This document shows, one piece after another, positions 16,403 to 27,473 of a DNA stretch of 34,827 nucleotides (positions within the stretch are counted from its first letter, which is position 1; each line of letters opens with the position of its first letter). The notes beneath the pieces were generated by a model. The model was not told the DNA's origin, searched no databases, and saw nothing but the letters and a program-made list of their open reading frames with translations. Made by a program: the position numbers and the translations under genes. The DNA lies in the NCBI GenBank assembly GCA_018065665.1, contig JAGHSV010000151.1:1-34827 (forward strand). Direction: 5' to 3'. This DNA is from Candidatus Sodaliphilus aphodohippi. Lineage in GTDB: Bacteria; Bacteroidota; Bacteroidia; Bacteroidales; Muribaculaceae.

Positions 16403-16457
16403 TAAGTTTCTATAACCATGTCGTGTAGTCCACATACATCTGCTTTTTGCCAAACAA

Positions 16458-16489
16458 TTTGGTTCATAGGCAAATATTTTGTAACTTTG
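16458..16489 (+). promoter_or_regulatory. Promoter of the DUF4924-rfbD-prfC unit
   Basis: TTTG at 16458-16461, a 20-base spacer and TAACTTTG at 16482-16489. A short palindrome, CCAAA-CAA-TTTGG (16450-16462), covers the -33 box and could be an operator. The predicted transcript has a leader of about 88 bases before the ATG at 16584. Confidence 0.65.
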
Positions 16490-16583
16490 TAAATAAATTG
16501 GATTTTATCAGTCAAACAATTGCTCAGAATGGTGTAACATATGACTGAAAGGAAAGTCTGATTAATCCTAATTGTATGCTACA

Positions 16584-17132
16584 ATGCTGATTGCACAACA
16601 AAAAAGAAAAGATAATATTGCCGAGTACCTGCTATATATGTGGCAGGTTGAGGACATCATAAGAGCTTCACAACTTAACATTGATACAATAGAGCAGACA
16701 ATTTTATCCAAATACAATGTTAGTGATGAAATTCGTATGCAGATGAGAGATTGGTGGGAATCGTTAATTAAGATGATGCAACTTGAAAATGCTCAGAATG
16801 GAGGGCACCTTCAAATCAACAAGAATGTCATTATCAGGTTAACAGATTTGCATCTGTCATTACTGAATAATAGTCAATACCCCGAATATGGGGCTGACTT
16901 TTATCGCACCCTACCTTTCATTGTTGAACTAAGGTCCAAAAGTGGTAATGGTGAACAGGCCGGCGAACTCGAGACATGCTTCAATGCACTTTATGGATAT
17001 CTTGTATTGAAGTTAAAAGGTCAAGAGGTATCAAACGGAACCGCTACGGCAATGGCACAAATTTCTCATTTTATCGGTTTGTTGGCTGCATATTACAAAA
17101 AATATGAGACGGGGACGTTGAAACTTGATTAA
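16584..17132 (+). CDS. DUF4924 family protein
   Basis: 182-residue cytoplasmic, largely helical protein of a family known from Bacteroidota. The opening MLIAQQKRKDNIAEYLLYMWQ and the segment FYRTLPFIVELRSKSGNGE are typical. No function is established. An in-frame TTG at 16572 would add four residues; the ATG is preferred because the family begins MxIAQQKRK. It heads a unit with rfbD (12 bases downstream) and prfC. Confidence 0.88.
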   Translation: MLIAQQKRKDNIAEYLLYMWQVEDIIRASQLNIDTIEQTILSKYNVSDEIRMQMRDWWESLIKMMQLENAQNGGHLQINKNVIIRLTDLHLSLLNNSQYPEYGADFYRTLPFIVELRSKSGNGEQAGELETCFNALYGYLVLKLKGQEVSNGTATAMAQISHFIGLLAAYYKKYETGTLKLD

Positions 17133-17144
17133 ATTTTTGCAAGA

Positions 17145-18011
17145 ATGAAAATACTGATTACAGGAGCAAATGGGCAACTTGGCAATGAAATGCGGATAGT
17201 TCTAGGCAACCACCATGAACATTCAGCATTATTCACCGATATCGAAGAACTGGATTTGACTCAAAGTGACGCTGTCAGCAAATTTGTTGCCAACAACAAC
17301 ATAGACATTATCGTTAACTGTGCTGCATATACTGCAGTTGATTCAGCCGAAGACAATCCCGAATTATGCCATAAAATCAATGTAGAAGCAGTTCGTAACT
17401 TAGCCACAGCCTCACGTGAATACGGAGCAAGAATAATACATATTTCTACTGATTATGTCTTTGACGGAAGCCAAAACCTACCATATAACGAGACAACTCA
17501 AACATGTCCAAAGTCAGTTTATGGAAGAACAAAACTTGAAGGTGAAAGGATTTTACTTGAGACATCTCCCGATAGCATTGTAATTAGAACGGCATGGTTA
17601 TACTCGCCTTTTGGCAAGAACTTTGTTAAGACCATGATAAAACTTGGTCAAGAGAAGGATTCGTTAAAGGTTGTCTATGATCAAGTAGGGACTCCAACCT
17701 ATGCCCGTGATCTGGCACGTGCCATAGTCACAATCATAAATTCAGATAATTGGGTTAGTGGAATTTACCACTTCACCAATGAAGGCGTCACTTCATGGTT
17801 TGATTTTACCAAAGCTATACATCGTATAGCAGGAATCAACAGTTGCACAGTTATGCCTTGCCGAACCGATGAATTTCCCACAAAAGCATCTCGTCCCTCT
17901 TACAGCGTTCTGGATAAGTCTAAGATAAAATCAACATTCAGCGTTGAAGTACCCTATTGGGAAGAAAGCCTAAAGGATTGTATCAAACGCTTACAAGAAA
18001 ACATATATTAA
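17145..18011 (+). CDS. rfbD: dTDP-4-dehydrorhamnose reductase
   Basis: NAD(P)-dependent reductase for the last step of dTDP-L-rhamnose synthesis. The 288 residues form an extended SDR fold with cofactor loop GANGQLG (7-13), [22 protein letters not shown] and the catalytic YGRTK (Tyr and Lys). Length and motifs match RfbD/RmlD. The other rhamnose genes (rfbA, rfbB, rfbC) are not adjacent, so they lie elsewhere or the enzyme serves a related sugar. The stop TAA shares its last base with the prfC ATG (TAATG). Confidence 0.93.
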   Translation: MKILITGANGQLGNEMRIVLGNHHEHSALFTDIEELDLTQSDAVSKFVANNNIDIIVNCAAYTAVDSAEDNPELCHKINVEAVRNLATASREYGARIIHISTDYVFDGSQNLPYNETTQTCPKSVYGRTKLEGERILLETSPDSIVIRTAWLYSPFGKNFVKTMIKLGQEKDSLKVVYDQVGTPTYARDLARAIVTIINSDNWVSGIYHFTNEGVTSWFDFTKAIHRIAGINSCTVMPCRTDEFPTKASRPSYSVLDKSKIKSTFSVEVPYWEESLKDCIKRLQENIY

Positions 18012-19588
18012 TGAGCAACGAAAGCGAAATAAGTCGAAGAAGGACTTTTGCAATCATCTCTCACCCAGATGCAGGCAAAACCACATTAACCGAGAAATTA
18101 TTGTTATTTGGCGGTGCGATCCATGTTGCAGGTGCAGTAAAATCCAATAAAATAAAAAAGACAGCGACCAGTGACTGGATGGAGATCGAGAAGCAACGCG
18201 GTATCTCGGTTGCAACATCGGTCATGGGTTTTAATTATGGAGATTACAAGATAAACATCCTTGACACTCCTGGTCACCAAGACTTTGCCGAAGACACTTA
18301 TCGAACTTTAACTGCAGTTGACAGTGTCATCATTGTGGTTGATGTTGCAAAGGGTGTTGAAACTCAAACGCGCAAATTGATGGAAGTATGCCGCATGCGC
18401 AATACTCCTGTTATTATCTTTGTCAACAAACTTGACCGTGAAGGTCGTGATCCGTTTGATATTCTCGATGAACTAGAGAAAGAACTGAAAATAAGTGTGA
18501 GACCTCTTAGTTGGCCAATCAATATTGGAGCAAAATTCAAAGGGGTTTACAATATATATGAGCATAGTTTGAACTTATTTCAACCCGACAAGCAACATGT
18601 AACTGACCGAGTTGAAATTGACGACATCATTGATCATACCATCGATGACGCAGTTGGCGAAGACGATGCCGCACAATTGCGAGCCGATATTGACTTAATT
18701 GATGGTGTATATCCAGAATTTGATGTAACAGAATATCTTGACGGACAACTTGCGCCGGTATTCTTTGGTTCGGCTCTAAACACATTTGGCGTTAAGGAAT
18801 TACTTGACTGTTTTGTTAGAATCGCCCCTTCACCACGAGCAGTTCAGGCCGAAGAACGCATTGTAACACCAACTGAAGAACCATTCAGTGGTTTTGTCTT
18901 TAAGATTCATGCAAATATGGATCCAAACCACCGAAGTTGCATCGCATTTGTGAAGGTTTGCTCTGGCGTTTTCCGTAGGAATGAGACCTACAAGCATGTT
19001 CGTAGCGGCAAAACTTATAGGTTTTCGGCTCCAACAGCTTTCATGGCTCAAAAGAAAGAGATCATTGATGAAGTATATCCAGGCGATATAGTCGGTTTGC
19101 CCGATAACGGCATATTCAAAATCGGAGATACAATCACCGAAAGTGAGGACCTGCATTTTAAAGGTTTGCCAAGTTTTTCGCCTGAAATGTTCAAATACAT
19201 TGAGAATACCGACCCCATGAAGACAAAACAGCTCAATAAAGGTATAGAGCAGTTGATGGACGAAGGTGTTGCACAGCTATTTGTAAATCAATTCAATAAC
19301 CGCAAAATCATTGGAACTGTTGGTCAATTGCAATTTGAAGTGATACAATATCGACTTCTGCACGAATATGGTGCGCAATGCCGATGGGAACCAATAAACC
19401 TATATAAGGCTTGCTGGATTGAAAGTGAAGATGAAGATGCAATGTCGGCATTCAAAAAACGTATATATCAGTTTATGGCTGTTGACCGTGAAGGCAGAGA
19501 CGTTTTCCTTGCTGACTCAAATTATGTTTTGCAGATGGCACAACAAGATTTTCCCAAAATACGTTTCCACTTCACGAGCGAGTTTTAA
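18011..19588 (+). CDS. prfC: Peptide chain release factor 3
   Basis: Translational GTPase that recycles RF1/RF2 from the ribosome after termination. The 525-residue length is normal. GTPase motifs: G1 SHPDAGKTT (17-25), G2 region with EKQRGISV, G3 DTPGHQDF and G4 NKLD. The rest includes the domain 2 barrel and the RF3 C-terminal domain ([20 protein letters not shown]). The ATG overlapping the rfbD stop is chosen; an upstream in-frame ATG at 17957 would add 18 residues encoded inside rfbD that are not part of the family. Confidence 0.97.
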   Translation: MSNESEISRRRTFAIISHPDAGKTTLTEKLLLFGGAIHVAGAVKSNKIKKTATSDWMEIEKQRGISVATSVMGFNYGDYKINILDTPGHQDFAEDTYRTLTAVDSVIIVVDVAKGVETQTRKLMEVCRMRNTPVIIFVNKLDREGRDPFDILDELEKELKISVRPLSWPINIGAKFKGVYNIYEHSLNLFQPDKQHVTDRVEIDDIIDHTIDDAVGEDDAAQLRADIDLIDGVYPEFDVTEYLDGQLAPVFFGSALNTFGVKELLDCFVRIAPSPRAVQAEERIVTPTEEPFSGFVFKIHANMDPNHRSCIAFVKVCSGVFRRNETYKHVRSGKTYRFSAPTAFMAQKKEIIDEVYPGDIVGLPDNGIFKIGDTITESEDLHFKGLPSFSPEMFKYIENTDPMKTKQLNKGIEQLMDEGVAQLFVNQFNNRKIIGTVGQLQFEVIQYRLLHEYGAQCRWEPINLYKACWIESEDEDAMSAFKKRIYQFMAVDREGRDVFLADSNYVLQMAQQDFPKIRFHFTSEF

Positions 19589-19620
19589 TCATATCATAGT
19601 AAAAAACAATTCATATTAAT

Positions 19621-21057
19621 ATGGATACTAATATACTTGTAAAATTATACAAAGAACACGTTGGCACTGAACCTAACGAAATAATCGAAATGCCCGGTTC
19701 AGGTTCTAATAGGCGTTACTTCAGACTCATGGGAGAACCGTCTATTATTGGAGTCATTGGAGAAGTCAAAGAGGAGAATGAAGCTTTTGTTTACATGTCA
19801 AAACACTTCAGCGATAAGGGACTCCCAGTTCCCAAGGTATTCCGATGCAGTGATGACATGATGGCCTATATCCAAGAAGACCTTGGAGACAAAATACTCT
19901 TTAACGAGATTGAAAAGGGACGTAAGACACGTGTATATGGCGATGAGGAAAAACAAATGCTGGTGAAAACACTCAAAGTGCTATGCCAGTTCCAGTTTGC
20001 CGGTGCAGTTGGCTTTGATTTTTCAAAGTGCTATCCCTCACCGGGTTTTACCCGAAGATCAATCATGTGGGATTTAAACTACTTCAAATACTGTTTCCTC
20101 AAAGCAACAGGGCTTGAATTTCTTGAAGCCAAACTTGAAGATGACTTTGAACGAATGGCAGATGTACTGATGCGCAGCAATTCGGCCACATTCATGTACC
20201 GTGATTTCCAGTCACGAAATGTGATGATCAAAGATAATGAACCCTGGTTCATTGACTTCCAAGGTGGACGAAAGGGACCATTCTATTACGATGTTGCATC
20301 ATTTCTATGGCAGGCAAAGGCAAATTTCCCCAACAGTCTGCGGCAAGAACTGCTAAAAGAATATATCGCAGCCCTACGCAAATACAAGCCTGTAGATGAA
20401 GAATATTTCCACTCACAGTTACGACACTTTGTCTTGTTCCGTACACTTCAAGTTTTAGGGGCTTATGGATTCCGTGGTTACTTTGAGAAGAAACCGCATT
20501 TTATGCAAAGTGTTCCTTATGCAATCAACAACCTTAGAGAATTACTTGAGACTCCGTATGTTGAATATCCGTATCTCAATGAGTTACTCAATAAACTGGT
20601 CAACATGTCCCAATTTACAGACGGACTGCAAAAACGTTCACTGACAGTAAAGGTTATGAGTTTTGCATATAAGAAAGGCATCCCAGACGACACATCAGGC
20701 AATGGAGGCGGGTATGTGTTTGATTGCCGAGCCATCAATAATCCGGGAAAGTATGACCGCTACAAACCGTTTACAGGACTTGATGACAAAGTCATTAAAT
20801 TCCTTGAGGATGACGGCGGAATTCTTGTTTTCCTTAATCATGCCTATGCTTTGGTTGACGCTCATGTCAGTCGGTTTATTGAACGTGGCTTTACGAACAT
20901 GATGGTATGTTTTGGTTGTACCGGCGGTCAGCATCGTTCTGTCTACTGTGCACAACACATGGCACAACACATAAATGACAAGTTCAATGTTAAAGTCGAA
21001 CTTATACATCGTGAACAGAACATTGAACAAACTTTCAACACCAAAGACAAGAAATGA
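19621..21057 (+). CDS. AmgK-type sugar kinase fused to RapZ C-terminal domain
   Basis: 478-residue two-domain protein. Residues about 1-320 form an aminoglycoside-phosphotransferase-fold kinase with catalytic YRDFQSRNVM (193-202, a variant of HxDxxxxN) and metal motif IDFQGG (211-216), closest in my judgement to AmgK, which phosphorylates MurNAc or GlcNAc at C1. Residues about 341-470 match the C-terminal domain of RapZ, with FDCRAINNPG, FTGLD and the conserved GCTGGQHRSV (432-441). In enterobacteria that domain binds glucosamine-6-phosphate; the N-terminal P-loop domain of RapZ is missing here. The stop overlaps by four bases the start of a MurU-type nucleotidyltransferase gene, supporting a role in recycling MurNAc to UDP-MurNAc. 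Regulation of the kinase by an amino sugar through the RapZ part is inference. Confidence 0.85.
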   Translation: MDTNILVKLYKEHVGTEPNEIIEMPGSGSNRRYFRLMGEPSIIGVIGEVKEENEAFVYMSKHFSDKGLPVPKVFRCSDDMMAYIQEDLGDKILFNEIEKGRKTRVYGDEEKQMLVKTLKVLCQFQFAGAVGFDFSKCYPSPGFTRRSIMWDLNYFKYCFLKATGLEFLEAKLEDDFERMADVLMRSNSATFMYRDFQSRNVMIKDNEPWFIDFQGGRKGPFYYDVASFLWQAKANFPNSLRQELLKEYIAALRKYKPVDEEYFHSQLRHFVLFRTLQVLGAYGFRGYFEKKPHFMQSVPYAINNLRELLETPYVEYPYLNELLNKLVNMSQFTDGLQKRSLTVKVMSFAYKKGIPDDTSGNGGGYVFDCRAINNPGKYDRYKPFTGLDDKVIKFLEDDGGILVFLNHAYALVDAHVSRFIERGFTNMMVCFGCTGGQHRSVYCAQHMAQHINDKFNVKVELIHREQNIEQTFNTKDKK

Positions 21058-21797
21058 AAGCTATGATATTTGCAGCCGGGTTAGGTACCCGGCTGCGTCC
21101 TTTAACCAATGACCGTCCCAAGGCTCTTGTTGAAGTGGCAGGCAAACCCATGTTAGAACATGTTATTGTCAAACTGATAAATGCAGGAATTGATGATATT
21201 ACCATTAATATCCATCACTTCGGCCAAAAAATTATTGACTTCATCAACAGCAAAAACAATTTTGGTATTAATATCAATATTAGTGACGAACGAGACATGC
21301 TACTTGACACTGGTGGCGGCATATTGAAAGCCCGAAATTTTCTTGACGGAGATGAACCAATATTGGTTCACAATGCTGATATTCTCACAAACGTTGACTT
21401 AACAGCTATGCTGCAGAATCATCAAGAGACAGGTGCCATCGCTACTATTCTGGTAAAGTCAAGAGAAACCCAACGATACTTTCTTTTTGATGAAAGATAC
21501 AAATTACACGGATGGATTAACAAGAAAACTGGTGAGACAATACCTGCATCACTCATTAATCCAACAGAGTTTCGCCCATTGGCATTTGGTGGCGTACACA
21601 TCTTATCGCCAGCAATTTTTGATTACCTTGAACAATATGCAAAAGAAGAGCGTGTTTTCTCAATCACACCATTTTACATCAATCAATGCGAGAGTTGCTT
21701 AATACATGGATTCGAGCAAAAGACTCCCTATGATTGGTACGATATTGGGAAACCCGAAACTCTGGCAATTGCCGAAAAAAACCTCAAACTACAATAA
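21054..21797 (+). CDS. murU: MurU-type sugar-1-phosphate nucleotidyltransferase
   Basis: 247-residue nucleotidyltransferase fold protein. AAGLGTRLRPLTNDRPKAL is the nucleotide-binding signature; VHNADILTNVD has the metal-binding Asp, and DWYDIGKPE the C-terminal sugar-nucleotide motif. Length lacks the acyltransferase or hexapeptide domain of GlmU, so it fits MurU, which makes UDP-MurNAc from MurNAc-1-phosphate and UTP. The start overlaps the kinase-RapZ gene in an ATGA arrangement, so the two products are probably made in fixed proportion. Another sugar nucleotide (for example a mannose or glucose derivative) is possible; context favours MurNAc. Confidence 0.82.
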   Translation: MKAMIFAAGLGTRLRPLTNDRPKALVEVAGKPMLEHVIVKLINAGIDDITINIHHFGQKIIDFINSKNNFGININISDERDMLLDTGGGILKARNFLDGDEPILVHNADILTNVDLTAMLQNHQETGAIATILVKSRETQRYFLFDERYKLHGWINKKTGETIPASLINPTEFRPLAFGGVHILSPAIFDYLEQYAKEERVFSITPFYINQCESCLIHGFEQKTPYDWYDIGKPETLAIAEKNLKLQ

Positions 21798-21812
21798 TAA
21801 TCGTTGTTTCTC

Positions 21813-23358
<1,546 letters not shown>

Positions 23359-23473
23359 ACGCTTTATATAACAGAAATTTTAATCATTATATAATATTGA
23401 ATCAAATACATCGTTATATTTAATATGGTCTATTAAGACCCAATAATAACATGTAATTTCTATATAAAGTAAG

Positions 23474-25402
23474 ATGAAAAATAAACTTTTAATCTCTGCA
23501 CTCATTCTTGGCACTGCCCTATTGGCAACAGCCGCCAAGGACCCCGTGCTAATGAAAATCAACGGCAAGGAAATCAAACTCTCAGAGTTCGAATACCTTT
23601 ATCACAAAAACAGTCAGCAACAAATAGAGAAAGAAACCCTTGAACAGTATGTTGACCGGTTTGTTAATTACAAACTCAAAGTTGCGGATGCCGAGGCAGC
23701 TAAGATTGATACATTGCCTGCATTTCAAAAGGAATTAAATGGGTACCGCAACGACATCGTTAAACCATTTCTTGAAGATACCACAATTCGAGAACGTCTT
23801 GTACAAGAAGCATACGAACGTTTTACACGCAATGTCAACATTGACCATATAATGCTGCCACTGGGTCATGATTTCATATCCAACAAACAGCAGAAAGCAT
23901 TTGCAGACAGCATTCGTCAATGCCTAATTGCAGGTCAAAACTGGGATTCAATTGCTATGATATATTCCATTGACCAATCAAAAGTGCACAATGGAAGCCA
24001 CTATGGTTACATTACGGGAGGCTCGTTCCCATACGCTTTTGAATATGCCGCATTTAACACTCCTATTGGTACTATCAGCGAACCGGTTAAGACAGCATAC
24101 GGTTATCATCTAATCCGCGTCAACGCAGAACGCCAAGATGAAGGGACCGTTCGCGTTCAGCACATCTTGCGATTATTCCCACAGCACCGCTCTCCTCTTA
24201 CCGCATCAGAAAAAGCAGAAGTTAAAGCAAAAATTGATTCAATTTATGCGTTAGTAAAGGCTGGTGGTGATTTTGAGGCCTTAGCAAAGGAGTACTCACA
24301 AGATCCTGGTTCGGCCAAGAAAGGCGGAGACCTTGGTTTCTTTAGCCGAGGCAAAATGGTTCCACAATTCGATAAAGTATCGTTTGAGCTTGCAAACGGA
24401 GAAATTTCAGAGCCATTTGAAACAGATTACGGTTATCACATCGTTAAGAAATTAGAATCAAAGCCTACCGCTCCCCTATCAGAGATACGTAAAGGCATTG
24501 AAACAGCAATTTCACGTGATGAGCGTTCCAAACTGCCTCAAGAAGTAAAACTCCAAGAGGCAAAACAAATCTACAAGTATGTCGTTAATCCCAAACTTGA
24601 CGACTATATCAATCAGGAACTCACTAAAAACGGTGGATATGACTCTGCATTTGTTGCAAAAATGAGCACAAGCACATTCCCCGTTTTCACCTATGCCGAC
24701 CAAAGTGTTTTGATGTCATCTTTAGCTGAAGGTTTCAATGCAAATAGCGTAATGGATAACGCCAACACAGTCGAATACATTAAAGATTTAGCCCAGAAGA
24801 AAGCCGACAAAGATATTATGGGTTACTATACCGAGAACCTGATTAATGACAATGCCGACTGCCGCAATCTCTATAATGAGTATCGAGATGGCATGTTATT
24901 GTTTGAAATCAGCAATCGGAAGGTTTGGGAAGGTGCAAGCAGGGACACAACCGGCCTTAACAATTATTTTGAGGCCAATCGTACCAAATATGCATGGAAT
25001 GCACCTCATTTCAAGGGTATCATACTTAGTGCAAAGAGCGACTCAATCCTCAATCTGGTAAAACAGGATATTGCCAAGATGGGAATGACAGACACTACCA
25101 CAAAAGCGCTTCACAAAAAATATTCAAATAACATTAAGATGGAGAGAATGACTGTTGCCCAAGGCGAAAATAAAGCAGCAGACTACTTAATGTTCAACGG
25201 TGCGCCACTGGATGCTTCAGAAACTTATCGTTTCCCGATAGTACTTGAAGGCGGAATAATCAATAATCCAGAGTCGGTAGCTGATGTACGAGGTCAGGTA
25301 ACAAGTGATTATCAAGATGTTCTTGAAGCCAAATGGCTTGCCGAATTAAAGCAAAAATATCCGGTTGAGATAAACAAGAAGGTACTTAAAAAGATAAAGT
25401 AA
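23474..25402 (+). CDS. Periplasmic peptidyl-prolyl isomerase with two parvulin domains (SurA-like)
   Basis: 642-residue exported chaperone. Signal peptide MKNKLLISALILGTALLATAA with cleavage after residue 21. A SurA/PpiD-type N-terminal helical region (about 25-118) precedes two parvulin rotamase domains: about 121-216 (weaker, VNIDHIMLPLG to YGYHLIRV) and 227-327 (strong, VRVQHIL, PGSAKKGGDLGFFSRGKM, YGYHIVKK). A long C-terminal region (about 360-642) without a recognised domain follows. The family assists folding of outer-membrane proteins. It follows guaB by 115 bases, in which only a short hairpin (TGGTC/GACCCA around 23426-23442) is visible. Confidence 0.88.
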   Translation: MKNKLLISALILGTALLATAAKDPVLMKINGKEIKLSEFEYLYHKNSQQQIEKETLEQYVDRFVNYKLKVADAEAAKIDTLPAFQKELNGYRNDIVKPFLEDTTIRERLVQEAYERFTRNVNIDHIMLPLGHDFISNKQQKAFADSIRQCLIAGQNWDSIAMIYSIDQSKVHNGSHYGYITGGSFPYAFEYAAFNTPIGTISEPVKTAYGYHLIRVNAERQDEGTVRVQHILRLFPQHRSPLTASEKAEVKAKIDSIYALVKAGGDFEALAKEYSQDPGSAKKGGDLGFFSRGKMVPQFDKVSFELANGEISEPFETDYGYHIVKKLESKPTAPLSEIRKGIETAISRDERSKLPQEVKLQEAKQIYKYVVNPKLDDYINQELTKNGGYDSAFVAKMSTSTFPVFTYADQSVLMSSLAEGFNANSVMDNANTVEYIKDLAQKKADKDIMGYYTENLINDNADCRNLYNEYRDGMLLFEISNRKVWEGASRDTTGLNNYFEANRTKYAWNAPHFKGIILSAKSDSILNLVKQDIAKMGMTDTTTKALHKKYSNNIKMERMTVAQGENKAADYLMFNGAPLDASETYRFPIVLEGGIINNPESVADVRGQVTSDYQDVLEAKWLAELKQKYPVEINKKVLKKIK

Positions 25403-25423
25403 ATACACCTTAATACAAAAATG

Positions 25424-25462
25424 TGGGCGGGATTGTTTTTGTCTGACAATCCCGCCCATAAT
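25424..25462 (+). terminator. Terminator after the SurA-like gene
   Basis: TGGGCGGGATTGT (25424-25436) pairs perfectly with ACAATCCCGCCCA (25446-25458), a 13-base-pair GC-rich stem with a nine-base loop. The downstream tract is AT-rich (TAATTATAAAT) rather than a pure T run, so termination efficiency is uncertain. Confidence 0.8.
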
Positions 25463-25534
25463 TATAAATACGTCAAATGCAGAAATCGTTCAAAAAATCA
25501 AGCTTCATTATATGGTAGTTCAAATAATTATTAG

Positions 25535-25542
25535 TAACTTTG
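25535..25542 (+). promoter_or_regulatory. mutA promoter -7 box
   Basis: TAACTTTG at 25535-25542 matches the -7 element; no good -33 box is seen at the right distance. A possible TTG start codon at 25540 lies inside it, supporting the ATG at 25627 and a leader of about 78 bases. Confidence 0.5.
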
Positions 25543-25626
25543 CATAGATTTAGAACACATGCATACTACCTGTGTTATAAATACGTTGAAAACCAAATTT
25601 ACTATATTATTTTTTACGTAAAAATT

Positions 25627-27465
25627 ATGGCAGAAACAAGAAAAAAACTGTTCGACCAATTTGCTCCCGTCACTCCCGAAGAGTGGAGAGCTAAAGCCGA
25701 AGTCGACCTGAAAGGCGCCGATTTTGACAAGAAAATGGTATGGCGAACAAATGAGGGTTTCAATGTTCAACCGCTTTATCGTGGTGTTGACATCAAAGAC
25801 CTCAAGGCTACCGATTCACTTCCCGGTGAATATCCTTTTGTTCGCGGCACTCGCACCAACAATGATTGGGGCGTTCGTCAAAACATTTGTGTGGAGAATG
25901 TTGCAGAGGCTAATGACAAAGCCCGCACATTGCTCACCAAGGGTGTAACTTCTCTTGGTTTCAAACTGTGTAAGGTGGAAGATGTAGACCTGAAGGCTCT
26001 TCTGGCCGGCATTGACCTCACTAAAATTGAAATCAACCTAATGTGCTGCCCCAAGTGCGTTGTTGACTACACAACCAAACTTGTTGAGATTGTTAAGAGC
26101 GCAGGTGCTGCTGAATCATTCAAGGGTTCGGTCAACTTCAATCCGTTCAAACGTCAGCTCAAACATGGTGTTGCATTCCCTGGTGACATTATTGCCATTT
26201 CAAAAGAACTTTTAGAAGTTGCTAAAGACGTTAAAGGCCTTAAGTTATTTACTGTTGACAGTTCAATGCTGACAAATGCCGGTGCTTACATTTACCAAGA
26301 ACTTGGTTACGCTCTTGCATGGGGTAACGAATTCATGGCAATGCTAACTGAGGCTGGATACAAAGCAGTAGAAGTTGGATGCCGCATCAAATTTAACATG
26401 GGCATCTCAACCGTATATTTCATGGAACTTGCCAAGTTCCGTGCTGCACGTCAGTTGTGGGCTCAGATTGTAAAACAATACAATCCTGAATGCGAATGCG
26501 CATGCAAGATGGTTGTTAATGCTGAGACATCTCGTTTCAACCAGACTGTATTTGATTCTTACGTTAACCTACTTCGTTCTCAAACTGAGGCTATGTCGGC
26601 AGCACTCGCCGGTGTTGATACAATCGTTGTAACACCATTTGATGCACCTTACAAAAAGGCCGATGACTTCTCAGAGCGCATTGCCAGGAACCAACAGATT
26701 CTTCTTAAAGAGGAAAGCCACCTTGATAAAGTAGTTGACCCTGCCGGTGGATCGTATTATATTGAAATGCTCACTGCATCTCTCGCTAAAGAGGCCTGGA
26801 AACTCTTCCTAGACGTTGAAGAGAAGGGCGGTTTCAAGGCAATTGTTGCAAATGGTGAACTTATCAATGCAATCAACGCAAGTGCATCTGCTCGCTTTGA
26901 TAAAGTTGCTAAACGCAAAGAACAGCTTCTGGGCACCAACCAGTTCCCCAACTTCACAGAAACAGCGGCCGACAAGGCTTCTCAAATGTGTGAATGCAAG
27001 TGCAACTGCAAGTGCGAGGAAGGTGAATTGAAACTTAATGACAAGCGTCTTGCAAGTCAATTTGAAGAAATTCGCCTCGCTACTGAAGCATCTGAGAAAA
27101 AACCCGTTGTGTTCATGCTCACAATTGGTAAACTCGCTATGCGACTCGCACGTGCACAGTTCTCTTCTAACTTCTTTGCTTGCTCTGGTTACCAGCTGAT
27201 TGACAACAACGGCTTCAAGACAGTTGAGGAAGGCATTAACGCTGCAATGGATAAGAAAGCCGATATCGTTGTCCTTTGCTCTAGCGATGAGGAATATGCC
27301 GAACTTATCCCCGAAGCAGTCAAATTGCTGAACAATCGTGCAGAACTTGTCCTTGCCGGTCCTGAAACCGACGAGTTCAAGGCTCTGGGTGTGACGAACT
27401 TCATTAATGTTCGCACAAATGTTTTGGGTACTTTAAAGGCTTTCAATGCTAAACTATTAAAATAA
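25627..27465 (+). CDS. mutA: Methylmalonyl-CoA mutase small subunit
   Basis: Non-catalytic beta subunit that pairs with MutB in the B12-dependent conversion between succinyl-CoA and methylmalonyl-CoA, the core of the succinate-propionate route. 612 residues with a TIM-barrel part and a C-terminal domain resembling the cobalamin-binding domain but without the DxHxxG motif, as expected. Unusual features are two Cys-rich stretches: C289-x-C291-x-C293 in the barrel and C455 to C463 with a Cys at every second position in the linker before the C-terminal domain. The ATG at 25627 gives the family start MAETRKKLFDQFAP. mutB follows after eight bases. Confidence 0.95.
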   Translation: MAETRKKLFDQFAPVTPEEWRAKAEVDLKGADFDKKMVWRTNEGFNVQPLYRGVDIKDLKATDSLPGEYPFVRGTRTNNDWGVRQNICVENVAEANDKARTLLTKGVTSLGFKLCKVEDVDLKALLAGIDLTKIEINLMCCPKCVVDYTTKLVEIVKSAGAAESFKGSVNFNPFKRQLKHGVAFPGDIIAISKELLEVAKDVKGLKLFTVDSSMLTNAGAYIYQELGYALAWGNEFMAMLTEAGYKAVEVGCRIKFNMGISTVYFMELAKFRAARQLWAQIVKQYNPECECACKMVVNAETSRFNQTVFDSYVNLLRSQTEAMSAALAGVDTIVVTPFDAPYKKADDFSERIARNQQILLKEESHLDKVVDPAGGSYYIEMLTASLAKEAWKLFLDVEEKGGFKAIVANGELINAINASASARFDKVAKRKEQLLGTNQFPNFTETAADKASQMCECKCNCKCEEGELKLNDKRLASQFEEIRLATEASEKKPVVFMLTIGKLAMRLARAQFSSNFFACSGYQLIDNNGFKTVEEGINAAMDKKADIVVLCSSDEEYAELIPEAVKLLNNRAELVLAGPETDEFKALGVTNFINVRTNVLGTLKAFNAKLLK

Positions 27466-27473
27466 GTTGAGAA

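Noticed and set aside
17957-18010. Upstream ATG for prfC inside rfbD
   Set aside because: Adds 18 residues absent from RF3 family; the TAATG junction at 18009-18013 gives the standard start.
23426-23442. Hairpin TGGTC/GACCCA between guaB and the SurA-like gene as a terminator
   Set aside because: The stem is only about five base pairs and is not followed by a T run on either strand.
25540-25626. TTG start extending mutA by 29 residues
   Set aside because: It lies inside a TAACTTTG -7 box and the extension is not mutase-like.
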